From Paroedura picta (lineage: Eukaryota; Chordata; Lepidosauria; Squamata; Gekkonidae), in NCBI RefSeq assembly GCF_049243985.1, contig NC_135373.1, positions 98,637,213 to 98,701,212 on the forward strand: DNA of 64,000 nt, given 5' to 3'. Both the position numbers and the translations under genes were made by a program. This document shows, piece by piece, positions 44,001-56,793 of this stretch (position 1 is its first letter; each line of letters starts with the position of its first letter). A model generated the notes under the pieces. It had not been told where the DNA came from and did not search any database. It saw only the letters and a program-made list of their open reading frames with translations.

Positions 44001-47000
44001 GAAGATCACCCTGGCAAAACATGGCAACAGATTTTGAACAGGTAGAATTTTGTGTAATGAGAGATATCTACTTTGAATAGGTATTATTAAGCACTTTACT
44101 TGCTAAGTGTTCTGTATTTATAATAATAATAATAATGTGGTTTCCTCATAATTACTTCAGGAACCTCTAGAAAATGCTATGTTAAGAATTAACCAGATAG
44201 TTAGAGAACCAGGAAGCAATCCTTTAGAGACTTCCCTTGAACAAAGCCCCATTGGAATAAATGGGCGCTTTGCAAGAATTGTGATGTACTTTTCTGCCTT
44301 TCTTAATCATTTCCACTAAGCTTGCATAGGAAATGCTCTGCTTGTGTTGTGAGAGTGTGGTTGACGTACATCTAGCCTTGCAGATAAAGCTGTATTGCTG
44401 CATTCTTGGTTAGGCTTTTGTGCCTCTTTAGGTATCTTACTAAACCAAAACACTGGCAATATTTTGCACAAACCAAGAAAGGATTAATGATAACTACGGA
44501 GTCTGCATTGGTTCACATGAAGGAAACAAGGAGCCCATAACAAGTTTTATTAGTCATGATGATGATTTGAGTCATTCAGTCACATGCCTGATCACCTTTC
44601 AGAACAGTACATAGAATGGATGTGGCTGGGAGCCATTTATTCAGTTGCTATACTTCTTAGACTTTACCCCAGCAATGTCAAGAAAATTGTCCGTGTCTTC
44701 CCAAGTGGGGCAGGCTATGTTTGCAGGAAAAACTCAGAGAAAGGTCAGACTGCAGAAAACGGGCAACTCTATCATTCACAATGTTGTTAAACCTGATTTT
44801 GAGGAGGAGGTGGATATGAAGTTTTGTCCCTGACTGGAGAGGGCCATGGGGGAACACAGGAGAGGGGAAAATAGTACTTTGTCTTTCTGCTCACAACAGT
44901 CTCCACCTACCAGTCTACAAAAAAGAGAGGCCTACATCCGTGGATAAATTAGGATGTCTGCCTCTGGTACCAGTGGTGTTTTTGCAGCTTCTCAGTGATT
45001 AAGTAGGAGCTTCTTGGCAGGCTGTTTATTCATTTGAAAGGCAGGAAAGAACTAATTTCTATGGGTGTAAGTGTCAGGTGATGTGAAGTTAAAGAATGCT
45101 GGGCTATGTGTGAGCATTAATTATACCCAATTATAGACTGACTGATCTTTCCTGGTATTACAAAGTCTCATACAAATTAGTGTGATGGAAGGATGGTTTT
45201 TATATTTATATTGGTCTATTCAGTAATGCAATTTTGATGTGATTTTAACTAAATGTTAAGAGGTGCTGCATAAATAACTTCAGATCTGGCTTCCATTTTA
45301 TGTGTGTGTTTTGCTTAGAATAATTAAAATAAATTATTCCAGTGTTTAAAATAACTGCATCTCTACAAGTATGTTATTTAGTAAACTTGGATTGTTTTAG
45401 AATCTAAGCATGAATGTCTATAAATTAGTCTGATTGTTTAAGCCTATTTAGAAGCAAGGTGTAGAATGAAAGCTTAGAATATACAAATGAATCCTAGTGC
45501 TAATGATGCTAAAACTAGACTATCTAGTGTAAATCTAAAGAAGGCAATATTAACATTTTTACGAAATGATTTGTCAGTTGTGTTCCTGAAAAGCCTGAAA
45601 ATAGGGTTAGCTTCCTAATTCTCCACATGTAAATCCAGACAACACAATGAAGGGAACAGGTTGGGAATCCTATAGAGGCAATTGCTGACTATTAGAGTTT
45701 GGAAACAGCTATGTCATGTACCTACTGGGATTGCAGCTGAATAGATGCATTTTGGACTGAGATACATATGCAGTAGTGTTTGTGGCTGGGATTATTATAA
45801 AGAGATTTGGTGAAATATAGTATGGAAGAGAAAGCGCCTGTGGCATCCCTTAATGGTGTGCTGGTAGAGGGATCCATTTCCTTTAATGAAATACTTAGAA
45901 ACTGCTTATTTTAAGTATCAGTGTTTTATTTAAAATATTTATATTGTCTCTACACATTAGAACAGAAGCCACTTACCACACATTAAAATTATAATCACCA
46001 ATTAAAATCTTTAATATAGCACTCCTGAATAGCAGAGCTACCCCAACCCAATTCAGCAACAAGAAAACCAATACATAAAGGGAGCTTCCCAACATGCGAC
46101 TAACAAAAAAGAAAAAGCATTAAACATCTACAAAGCTTCACCAGGGCATGATAGAACAGGAGTAGATGGATAGTAAAACCAAGTGTAGGGAGTTAAAACA
46201 ATTGGAAGAATAAAAACATTGACACCTGGCATCAAAAAAGAATGTGAACTCTGTCAGGTCAACCTTCTAGGGAGAGAGATCCAAGTTCCAGGTAATGTAC
46301 TGTGCACTCACTGTGCAGTCAGCTACACACATGAGTCTACTGTAATAAATGGAGTTAGAAGGTTGTAACTGTGTTGGGGATTGCACCCTCAGGACCTCAG
46401 ACCCACAACTTTAGTATGTGCAGGCACACCAAGCAGTCTCTGAAGCTGATGTCCACATATGGGCATATACAGGATCTCAACAAAAAGATATATAGGAGCT
46501 TCTAGATTGCAATATATAAGTAGTTGAGTATGTAGTCCAATTAAATTAAAATGTCACAATATTTAGTCCCATAGAAGTCAAATTTCTTTAATTTCTGTGT
46601 ATTGGGGTTGGGCTATCGTTTTGTTTTAAAAGTCCTCCTGATTATTCCTCCTCTAGAGCAGGATAACTGGACTGTAACTTGGATTTACATGCAAATGTAT
46701 TTCGGACTGAGACATAATCTGCAATATTTCCATGGAGGTTGCGCTAGTTTGTGGTTGCCTTCATGCTCTTCTTCTGTCTGGAATATCAGGTTTGCTCATT
46801 TTCAAGCCCTCCTGCAGACACAGGAAACTTCACAAGCCCGATTTGATTGAATAGGAGTTCTGTGGCACAGTGGGTAATGAGATCAGATTTAAAACATGTA
46901 AAATTGTATTCTTAATATATGCAGTAACTATGCATCCGTACATGGCAATGCTTTCAGTGGGGTGAACTGGTTTGGAAGCTGTCTTCACAAAAGGATGTTT

Positions 47001-47475
47001 TAGGTTTGAACCAGTACCACCTTGCTCCGCAAGCAACTCTAATTGTAACAAAGCTGTTCAGGAAGTACAGTTTGGACAGTGATGTTAACAGTAGTTAGTA
47101 AAATGTTCTTTTATCGTTTCTGCAAATATTATATATTTACTTGTAATATGTAAAAGATGCAGGACCTGCTGGCAAACCAGTGGTATCAAAGCAGCATAAA
47201 AAATACAGTAGAGCAGAGAAAACCTTTGTGCTGCACGATTCTAAGCTGTTCACCTAAAGCAGCCTATTCCAGTTTTCATCCTGTGTGCCCTACCACCAGG
47301 TAAAAAAAAAATGAATTGTAAGGAGCCGATGCACTAAATGTATGTATCCATCCCTTGCCACCCCTTAGGAGGAAAAATTTTAAATGGAACAGCTGTCCTC
47401 ATGAACACATGCCCCCTTTTTCGAATACTGCAGTTCCAAACTTTTGACCCACATTTCTGAAATACTAATTTGTCA
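41065..47475. other. Intergenic region between PHF5A and TOB2, no gene seen
   Basis: The sequence is AT-rich and apparently non-coding, with scattered short open frames that match nothing I know and lack splice context. A T-rich run (43697-43708) and a short TAA run (44126-44137) are the only simple repeats I noted. A diverged LINE-like stretch may lie at 45900-46280 (minus strand) but is too weak to list. Confidence 0.5.
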
Positions 47476-47479
47476 CCCT

Positions 47480-48320
47480 TAGGCCTAAAGATCCTTGTAA
47501 TAAAAACTACATTTCCCATCAACCTTATTATAATTGTACAAGTTCTCGGCCAGCCTCTTACACACCCCTTTCGGCTTATTGGTTAATGTAATAACCCAAT
47601 CTGTAGAGCCCTGGGACACCTTCATCCAATGAAATGACTGTTGCTAGCCTAGTGGTGTTATTTTTAGACTTGTCTGCGTTTCTACACCTTGCAGGTTGTG
47701 CTGCCTATCTCAGTCCTTGCGTCTGAAGTTACGTCGATGAAAGCGTTGCACAGGCGCACGGCTGAAAAAGTAGTTCCTAAATTATGCGGAGTGCTACCCG
47801 CAATTCAGAGGAGGGAAATGTGACCAATGAATAGTTAAAATGCCATCTGACATCCGTGCCTTGTGGGGTTTTGTTTAGGGGATGCGAGCTGATTTGCATA
47901 CCTTCTAGCATTTGAGATATGAAAATAAACAGGAAAATGTTTGCGTTTCTATTGAGCCGGCTGTTCGCATAGGAAAACGAGCCAGAAGATGTGAGGGCGC
48001 GCGCTTAACGCCACAAAAATCTTTATATTCCGTACTAAAGTCTCAAACTAATGGTCAGCTCAAGAGTGCCCTTGGTGTAAACTGTGTCGTCAAAGGAAAG
48101 CTAAATTAGACCCGTTGCTCAACCAACGGGGTAAAAACAACTCCGAATTTAGATCCAAATGTTCTGATATTAAACCACTGGTTAAAGTCTAAACTAGAAT
48201 TATGGAACGTACTTAAACGGGGGAGAGGCCCCGCAGGATTTCAACTACAGGGACGAGTCAAGCCCTAGAGAGGCAAAGGGCCATCGCAAAGATTCTGTGC
48301 GCGGCTCCCCGTCCGTTTCT
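47480..48320. promoter_or_regulatory. Candidate promoter or enhancer patch upstream of TOB2
   Basis: Within an AT-rich background this patch has scattered CpGs, ACTACATTTCCCATCA (part of a ZNF143/THAP11-type motif, near 47506-47521), ATTGG at 47579-47583 and CCAAT boxes near 47596 and 47626, and another CCAAT near 47823. No downstream coding frame was recognised. It may be a distal TOB2 element or the start of a non-coding transcript. Confidence 0.35.
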
Positions 48321-50440
48321 TGCCACTGAGTTGTCCCCTCTCCCGATTAAGTGTTAGAATAAGGATCTCCAAGTCACAGTCTACTCCAGGCTTCTTAAAG
48401 GAGCCGTTTTAAAACAAAGGTTATGCCATCATAAATGAGATAATCTTTAAAGTGCCACAGGAATCCAAATCGCAGACCCTGGTTTCCTAGCAACCTCTCG
48501 GTTTTTTTTTTTCAAATTAACAGCTGTTCGCAGCCATTTTTAAAGCATATCCTTTGGTGTTGGCTCTAAACCATTCTCCTGCCTTGACGGGCCAATTTTA
48601 GCGGGATTACAACTATGAATGGGTCCAGTTAGGAATAGTCACACACACACACATACACGCAGGATGTTTGAAAGCCCCATAATGAGGCAGGATAATCTAA
48701 CAAACCATTTTTGGGAGCATATACCCTGGCCTAGTCACTAAAGTTATGTGAGTACATTACTAAGACCCTCCCAGGAGAAGGTGATTAAAACAGGTGCCTC
48801 ATTCCCTTCTAATATAGTTGTTCTTACAGTTTAACTGTGGTTTGTGGTGCCATCTACATGGAGTTTAATGCCCCCTTCCATCTTTTATATTGACAAACTA
48901 TATGAAAAGGGGTGAAGGTAGGCTGCACAGTGCTTATTTCTGCTTACAAAAAGGAACATACCTAAACAGTTACTTTTTGTGTCTATACACATCCATCAAA
49001 ATGGAATGTATTGAAGCTGAAGACAATTCCAGACAGATAGCTGTGTTAGCCTGTAACAAACAGGAGTTTGCTAAAATGAAACAGGAGTCTGGTGATACAC
49101 TGGAAGTTAATAACATTTCTTCCATTATAATCTTCTCTTCTGAGAGGTACATAAATGAACAGATACCGGAATCTAATTGAACAGATGAGACAAAACAACA
49201 GTATTCTAACCCTAATCCTCATTCACCCAATCTGCTCACATAAACACTTTCATAGTTTCATTAAGCTATATGGGTCAGTTCCCCTAGCCACTGTTTTTAT
49301 AGGTTAAAAAAAGGGTCACACTTTTGACTAAAATGATGGTTAAATCCTATTCAGAGAGGAACTGCGTTAAGAACTTTGAACGAGTCCCTAGACTTGAGTA
49401 TGTCAGAAAAAGTGACCCAAATCGTAGAGTAAAAGCTTTGCACGCTTCATTCCCAAAGCCAACATTTAGGACCACAGCTTGAAATAAATAATTTTGTTTT
49501 CTCTATGGCATGCTGTTCTTTAAAAATCTGAATAATGCATTCTCTGTGCCAAAACTGCTCAGGGATGGGAAGCTGGGAGACATCTACAGTAGAAAGGTGG
49601 AGAGGTGAAGACACTTCAGTTTCATTCCAATGCAATCTTTTGTGGATTTAGCAACACGATATACAGGCTTTATCAATAGGGGTCTGCAGGATTTATTCTG
49701 AATATAAGAGATTCTATCATCATTTTAAGGTTATATAGCCATGCATGCTTGTCTGGGAGTAAACTGCTCTGATCTTAGTTGGATTTAGTACCATGTAATC
49801 TCCCTGCTTCTTACCCAGGACACTGGTTTGTACCATCTATTAAGAGAATCTGTGTACTTCATTGACAGCCCCTCTCAATGAGACTCAAAATAGATTACAA
49901 GATATAGGAGAATAATTCAGACAGCATAGTTTCTTACTTCCCTACTGACATGCACTAATGCAGAGTTATTATTCACATTAAATAGATGGTTAGGTAAAAG
50001 ATTGGTAAATTAATGATGGGATACCAAATAGCAGAAGGTTTCACATGTTTAACTAGCCTTTAGCCACTCCAGTTGTATGATCACAAATAGTGACTGCAGA
50101 ACCAAGAGATGGTAGTTTTTGCAAATTAAACCAAGTGAGAGGGGAAAGTGCATGAAGCATGACATTTTGTACTGCTCCATCCTATTTGTATTCAATTTAA
50201 AGAAGGCAGGGGAAGTCTAATCCGCGTTTTTGCTTTTGATCTAAAGAGTTATCTGAAGCACCTTTGTTAGCCAGCAGCAGATATTCATGGCGTACAACTA
50301 CAGGCCCCAGCACAAAGAACGGAAATCAATTAAAACGCACTTTAAAATACGCAGCAGAAAACGCGCATTCCTATCCGGTGGCTCTTCTAAGCCTCTCTTT
50401 CTAATAACTCGAAGCTCCCGGCACAGCACGGGTTAATTTG
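48320..50440. other. Intergenic, nothing recognised
   Basis: A short CA run (48641-48653) is present. I see no exon, RNA gene or confident repeat. Open frames are short and without context. Confidence 0.45.
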
Positions 50441-50749
50441 AGCCGGCGTTTGGGAAAGTAGTTCCGGCCCGCCCGCCCTCTCCTCCTCTTTCCCCCTTCC
50501 TTGTCCTTTGCGGGACGCGTCACCCTGGGTGTGGAAAGAAATATCCTTGCGCAGGGTTGCTAAGGGTGAAACTTTTCATTTACTTTGCTCACTTTGGGCC
50601 AGGGAGAGGGTGGCTTCAGGTTCCCCGCGGAGGGAGAGGAAGAAGGAAGCAGGGGGCGCCCCAGTAAACATCCCCCCACCCCACTTCTGATTGGGCCTAT
50701 AGAAGGGGGAGAAGTTATCTAAGCAGCATCCATTTGATTAAAATAATAA

Positions 50750-50866
50750 AAAAATCGAACGTCCACCACCACATCAGCACTTTGTAAAAAAGACCCCGAG
50801 AAACACCCTGGAAAGAAGCAGCAGCAGAAGCCACCAAGACATCTCGCCCGGCGCTGAAAGGAAGAA
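50750..50866 (+). other. TOB2: Inferred TOB2 non-coding exon 1
   Basis: The sequence up to AGGAAGAA|gtaagt (donor 50867-50872) is non-coding and lies in the CpG island. TOB genes have a 5' UTR exon followed by one coding exon, and the only strong acceptor before the TOB2 ATG is at 56708. The transcription start and the left end given here are guesses, and the donor is the best consensus nearby. Confidence 0.5.
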
Positions 50867-51870
50867 GTAAGTGAAGGCTGAGCGCTCGAATGGGGGGGAC
50901 GGGGGACGGGCCAAAGGGGATGTCACTCCGTTGAGATTTCGGGGTTTTAACAAATATCCCGGCCAGGGTCGAGGGAGGTTTCCCCCTGCCCGCCCGGGCT
51001 CAGGCTGTGCTTTCCCCAGCCGCCTTTTGGTTAGAAGGGCTTAATCGCTGCCTCTTAATGCGATTTTCTGAAGCCGCCCGTCTTGCCGCTCTGCTTCAGA
51101 GCCCGAATCCTGGTGGAGTTCTCCCTCCCGGGGGCGGGGGCGGGGGGGTCGCCTCTGACAGCGGGGCCTCGATCCCCCCTTTAAATGGCCTTTCCCCGCA
51201 CGCTGGCTCAGTGAACCCCCCCTCCTTTCCTAAGAGAGCGGGGAGAGTTTGCGTGCCCGGGGTTTGAAACGATGGGGGGGGGGGGGATGTCTCCAGTTCA
51301 CCATTTTGTTTTTGCTCGTTTTGCTGGAGCCGTGAGTGGACTCCGTAAAATACCCCGAGAAGCAGCCGCCAAGCGGCGTCCCCCGGCCTTCTGTCGCAGG
51401 CGGCAGTCTTCTCTTCCTCGGCCGGCCTGGGCGGGTAGGGGACGGGATCCCTTGGGTGCCCCTTCAAAAGCTGTGGCTGTGAAATAGGCGGTTGGGTGCG
51501 CCGAGGGAGAGTTGCCGTGTGTGCTCGGGGAAGGGGACGGATCTTGGGGGCGGCTTCTGGTCGGTGCCATGGAGGGTCAGCCGGGCCCGGCTTGGTCAGA
51601 AGAGGAGGTCCCTTGGCATTTTCTGCTGGAACTTTCTGCCCCCCCCCGCCCCTCGCGCGCCCCTCCGACGGGCAGCTGAGGGCCTCTTTAGGGTCTCCCG
51701 TGTCACAAACGCTAACCTCGCCCCCCCAGCCCCAAATTGAGGCGAGAGAGCGCCTCCCCTCTCCCCCCCCCCTCCGAAGCCTCCGTGGGGCGGACTTTCT
51801 GGAAGGGCTGTGAAGAGCGAGAAGAGCCAGGCCAGGCCAGCGGCAACTCGGCTCTAGCCGAAGGCGCTTT

Positions 51871-51894
51871 GGGCGGGCGGGCGGGCGGGCGGGC
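51871..51894. repeat. GGGC tandem repeat, G-quadruplex-prone
   Basis: Six GGGC units in a row in TOB2 intron 1. Confidence 0.85.
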
Positions 51895-52428
51895 CTTCTG
51901 TCTGTCGCTTGGCCCCTGCACCGACTTGTGGTGGCCCAGCGAGGCTCGCTCGGCGGAGAGACGGGGAGGGGGCGGCCCGGGCCCTCGCTCGGCCTGGCGC
52001 GGCCTTCGAGTGGAGGGCGGGGGCTTCCGCGGAAACCTGGCGGGGCCCAGGCCGAGCGGGACCCGCTTCTGAGGGCCGCCTGGGCGAAGGGGAAGGTCAG
52101 GGCCGAGTCACCTTCACGGGGGACTGCGCCGCCCGCCGCCGGCCCCTTCCCCTAGCCTGCCCCATTGCGCAAGGGGGGGAAGGCGGCCGGGCCGGGTGGG
52201 CCGGGCTCGCTGCCTGGCTGTCAGGGGAGGCTGCTGCGCACTCGCTGGCCGCGGCTTACTCTCGAGCAGTCGCCTCCCGGCCAGCGGCGGCTTCTTCCCC
52301 GGTGGGCCTAAGAGAGGGGCGGGGGCGCCGGTTCCCCGCAGAAAGCACCCCCCGCCCCGCGTGCACGAGTCAAGGAGTTGGGCGAGAAACGGGCTTAGGG
52401 CTAAACGAACAATGCACAAGATGGCATG

Positions 52429-52457
52429 AGGGGAGGGGAGGGGAGGGGAGGGGAGGG
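52429..52457. repeat. GGGGA tandem repeat, G-quadruplex-prone
   Basis: AGGGG repeated almost six times in TOB2 intron 1. Four or more G4 tracts in a row could fold as a quadruplex on the plus (non-template) strand. Confidence 0.85.
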
Positions 52458-55400
52458 TTGCCCCTGGAGTTGAGCAATGGAGCGCAGAGAGCGCATGCGC
52501 GTTGGAAAATTCTGTCCACCGAGCAGGCGCTCGGCTGCCTGGGCCAGCTTTGGTGCAAAGCATCGGGAGAAGGGTAGTTAAAAGGCAAAGTAGGTCACCC
52601 GCCCGGGCGCGGCCTGGTGGAAGCGAAGCTGGCCTCGCCTCCCGCGACAGTGCCCGCGACACCCTGGCTGAAGCAAAACTGACGGGATGTCCTCGGTAGG
52701 GTCCGTCGCACGGCTTGGTTTGTCCGGCCTGAATGGCCTCTGAAGGGCAGGGAGGGAAGCCACCCGAGGCAGTGGGGAGAGCGGCCGCCTCCAAGGACAT
52801 AGGGCCGACTTGGCCTGCGTCAGGAGGCTGGCGAGGGAGGCAGCTCGGCAAATAACGCCCACAGACACCAATGCTTTGGGCAGGAACGGGGATTGTGCAA
52901 TCGCGGCCTCCTCGGCCTCGCCCCTCTCCTCCGCTCAGGCTCCGCGGCCTCTCTGCCCTCCGGTGCTCGGCTTGGCCCCTGGAGTGGGAGGCGGTTAGTG
53001 GCAAGGGGCTGGCGTTTCTCATTTGGGTGGGGCCTGCAATTCAACCTTGAGATTCAGACTTCTTCAGAGTAGTTGGAGGGCTCAGGCTGGCAGTATCAGC
53101 TCTTTCTTCCAGGAGCTCTTCCTGAGCTTAAAAGTATGGAAGCATTAGCGGCCAAGGTCATGATTTAATCATACCTCTTTCCATGTTACAAAGGTACTTA
53201 CTCACTATGAATGGATTGCTGTACATACGTGACACATTGAAAAACAGCTGGACACTGCTATATTTCTTAGATGCATTACACTTAATGGGGATTGTTCTGT
53301 GCCAAATCATAGGCCAATACCTTGGAGCTTATTATTTCACTTTGTATGTTGTGGTTGTAATTGTCACGTGCAAAATACATTGCCACTTACCTCTGACACT
53401 TTCAGGTCATAGGGTGTCCTGAAGTATTTTACCATAGACTTTTTAAATGCCATTCTGCAGGGAATACAAGGGATTCAGTTCTGTTTTATGCTTTGCCACC
53501 TGCAGACATCCCTTGTGTAGGTTGCCATGTTAACATTCCAGGGAACAAGGGACTCTGGTGCATATAGAGTTTATTTTGCTGACAAGCAAACAGTGGTTCT
53601 TGATTTTGTATAAATCCCTTTCCTTGTTTGAAGTTTGTCAGAAATACACATATCATTTGATGTTTGGTTTGTGTGTGTGTGTTGATGATTTAAAGTAGAG
53701 CAAATAAACACAAAACAGCCGTCTCTGGGCTAGGCAGTATTTTAATTTAATTTAATGATAAATTTGAAATATTTTTTGAAGTTTAAATGCTTGCTTTTTT
53801 AAGTATAATGTTCTGAGTAACAGGTGTGTGGTCGTCGTCCCCATCCCAGCAACTGATGGGTGGCAGTTGGGAGCTGCCATTCTTGAATATCACAGTATAG
53901 CTTTAATTGGAAAATCTTGTCTAAATCAGAAAACTGTCTTTTTCAGTCCTAAAGCTAGAATTCTAGAACCATTTTCCTGTAAGTAAGTCCCATTTAACTC
54001 ATTGGAATTTGCTTCTAAGTCTGCAGAGGATTATGATGTAGGTTTGCCAGGAGAATTGATGGATGCATAATTATTGTGTTTATTTCAAGAGAAAGATTAT
54101 ATTTGTCTACTTCCGTTTGTCTTCCTTTGAAGAGTTGCTGGATTTATGCTGCCTGAATGATGGTATCTCATTCCTCAATCATTATATCCTCATGGAAATC
54201 TGGTGACTAGAAATGAAAGATTTTGTCCCTGTCATCTGCTCTCCTCCCAGAAGTGGGCTCTCAGCACAACAGATTTTTTTCAATTTGCTATAATTATTAT
54301 TAGAACATGATTTATACTCTGTATTTTTGCTGAAAAATAAATATTCAAGGAGGTTTACACAATCGCTCGAAAATAAGTTAGGCTGTGAACCTGGAGGAAT
54401 GGGGCTGATCTTCTCACAGTTCTCAGTTGCACTGTGTGCACCTAGAAGTGGTCCTGTAGCCAAAAACCCACTGGACATTTTCATTTTATCTTACCTACAT
54501 ATTTGCCTAAATGTGGTCTGTTTGTACTTGACCTTTTCTGAAATTTGCAGCACTCAGATTTCTCCTGTGGCAATTTCCATTTTTATTTTCACAGGCAAAA
54601 ATCAAATAGCTGTAATAAAATTTCACAGTCTGGTAACTCCTGAAATACAAACTCTGAAGTCTGGGCATTTGAAGTCAGCAGCCACTCCATTATCTTATGG
54701 CTAGTATTGTGAATTTAGAGGACATGCTCAGCATAGTAATTCTTGACCACATAGATGGCATAGAACCTGTAGATGTGCCCCCAAATCATATGGATATATA
54801 GCTAAATTTTAGTGAAAATTTTTGGGGGATATTTTTGGGAGAGTAAGTTTCAGTTCTATCGAAAAGTAATATTAATTTCCTTCTGTACACTTTAGCCTAA
54901 TTCTAGGAACTGATGTGCCAGTACATCCTTGGGTACTGGAATCAGATAAATTGACACAAATATTTAGGGCTGAAAGTAACCTACCAGCTTCTTTGCTTTT
55001 TCATGCTGTAATTAATTAATGCTGATGCAGGCCTTGAGTTCCTTAGGGAGAGAAACTTGCTTCCTTTTTAGCTTCAAGTACCCACATCAGAAGATGTTGG
55101 TGGAACTGAACCCCAAACTTATGGTTAGCCCTGTTTAGCAAGCATCTCTGGATATCATCAGCTTGAGAGGATTCAAAGGAAGTAGAGGGCAGGTCTGCAG
55201 TCTGACTAAGCTACCACTTAAACACTGGATGTGCAGCATCTCTGCTGAACAGACAAGCCAACATGTACACTTTTTACTTTTAATATGTTCAGAGGTCTTC
55301 CCCCCCCCCCCCTTTGGGACATTTAACAGGATTATTTGGTAGGCTGTGCATGGGACATGCATGGAGGAGTCATATGGTGAGTTAGCAGATGATTTTGCAA

Positions 55401-55914
55401 TTTAAAGCCTTAGCAGGGGAGAGGCTTGAGTTTACTTTCAGACCCCATGAAACTTCTTGGGAGCTTTATGGAGTGCCTGAGCTTTTCATGAACAAACCCT
55501 TCTTGATGATTATGAATTTGACTTTGAAGGCAGTCAATTCATCACCCTTCTTGTTTTTCTGACACTATCATAAGAACAAACAGCTGTTCCCCATACCTTT
55601 GCTACCTACTTGAGTGTCCATACTGGGGGAGTGACTCACCACTTACAACACTTAATAGATCTCTTGATTGAGATCTGTGTGCTCTGATGGTTGGAATGAG
55701 ACTTCAGCTCATTAAGACTACTGGCCATCAGTTAAAGGGTGGCCTGTAGGTTGTACCTGGGTGGGTACTTTAGCACTGTCGCTGTGGTGACATGCCATGA
55801 GTTGAAGGACTGTGTCAGACACATGCACTGGGTGCTATTTATGTCATTTGCACAGATAGACACAGCTTCAGTGACTTGCTTTGTGATAAGAAAGTTAAAA
55901 GTGAAAGTTTCTTT

Positions 55915-55953
55915 GATATGAGACCTATTGGGAGAAGGGCGGTCTAAAAATTA

Positions 55954-56002
<49 letters not shown>
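55915..56002 (+). repeat. LINE 3'-end stub with (TAA)n tail
   Basis: CTATTGGGAGAAGGGCGGTC, then TAAAAATTAAA runs straight into about sixteen TAA units (55952-56001). GGGAGAAGGGCGGT plus an AT-rich tail is the end of an L2-like squamate LINE whose tail expanded into a microsatellite. Confidence 0.6.
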
Positions 56003-56139
56003 TAATGGAGAAAATATAAGATTGTTACCCAAGAGCCAAGTAATGAACATTGATATAAAATGTGAACATTCTTACCAATCAAAAGCAGACAAAATGCTTT
56101 TAGTGTTCATGTGATGTGTTGCATTGGCTGTTGTTCCAT

Positions 56140-56285
56140 CTTTATGTTGGTTTTAGGTTGCTTTGTTATGATTCAGTGCTGTTGTCTGGTTATTTTAAAT
56201 GGCTGATTGCCTTTTATTGTTAATCTGTTGTGCGCTGCCTCATGCAGTTCCCTGGAGAGACTGCTAAGCAATAATTTAAATGTTA
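56140..56285 (+). repeat. Probable L2-like LINE 3'-end fragment
   Basis: TTTTATTGTTAATCTGTTGT, GCGCTGCCTCATGCAG and CTAAGCAATAATTTAAATG follow the layout of LINE 3' ends seen elsewhere in the window. Diverged. Confidence 0.4.
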
Positions 56286-56793
56286 ACTATATATTTTCCT
56301 CAAGATAGGAAAGTGGGATGCTTTTGATTTTGATCAGCATGATTTGTTGCCCCCCCCCTTCCTCAGTTTTTAACATTTTGCCAGATGTGGCATTAAATCC
56401 TCCTAGTTAACTATCTGGCACATTGTGAAGTGTGAACAGAACCTTCTCATCTGATGAGTCTTGAAACAAAAACAGTAGATCAAAGCATCCTGGTGGTACT
56501 GATTGCAGTGGGAGTACTGGCTTGTAAACCCATCTCACAGCTTGACTTGAATGCTTTAACAGTTCTTTATTTAATATAAAGAACATTATGTCTAATCTTT
56601 AGATGTTAATGTTTGAACCTTTTTCAAATACAGCTGTTGTGCTGCAACAAAAGATGCATATTTACTCCTCTTTTCCCTTCTCTTTTTTTCTCCACCTTCT
56701 CTTTTCAGGGTTGTTTGGAGCCAAAACCCGTCTATGTTTGTGTTCTTTGTCTCTTTTAATATACTGCCCTAACTTGCTTGCTGTGAAGGGAGT

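Larger units (their letters stand above)
50440..53030. promoter_or_regulatory. TOB2: Large CpG island of TOB2
   Basis: About 2.6 kb is extremely GC-rich with very many CpGs, spanning the inferred non-coding first exon and the first 2 kb of intron 1. It includes GGGC and GGGGA tandem repeats (listed separately). Long open frames on both strands (for example 51909-52577 plus and 52114-53022 minus) overlap each other, are Pro/Ala/Arg/Gly-rich and look like composition artefacts. A strong CpG-island promoter fits an immediate-early-type gene such as TOB2. Confidence 0.8.
53030..56708 (+). other. TOB2: 3' part of TOB2 intron 1
   Basis: AT-rich intronic sequence without recognised exons. It contains a TG run (53670-53681), a C run (55300-55312), the TAA repeat at 55952-56001 and LINE-tail-like pieces. 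It ends in a strong pyrimidine tract and CTTTTCAG (acceptor 56707-56708). Confidence 0.55.

Noticed and set aside
51909-52577. 222-codon open frame on the plus strand in the TOB2 CpG island
   Set aside because: Same reason. No domain and no splice context, and it crosses the GGGGA repeat.
52114-53022. 302-codon open frame on the minus strand in the TOB2 CpG island
   Set aside because: It overlaps long open frames on the other strand, its translation is low-complexity Pro/Ala/Arg/Gly/Ser, and stop codons are rare there simply because of GC content.
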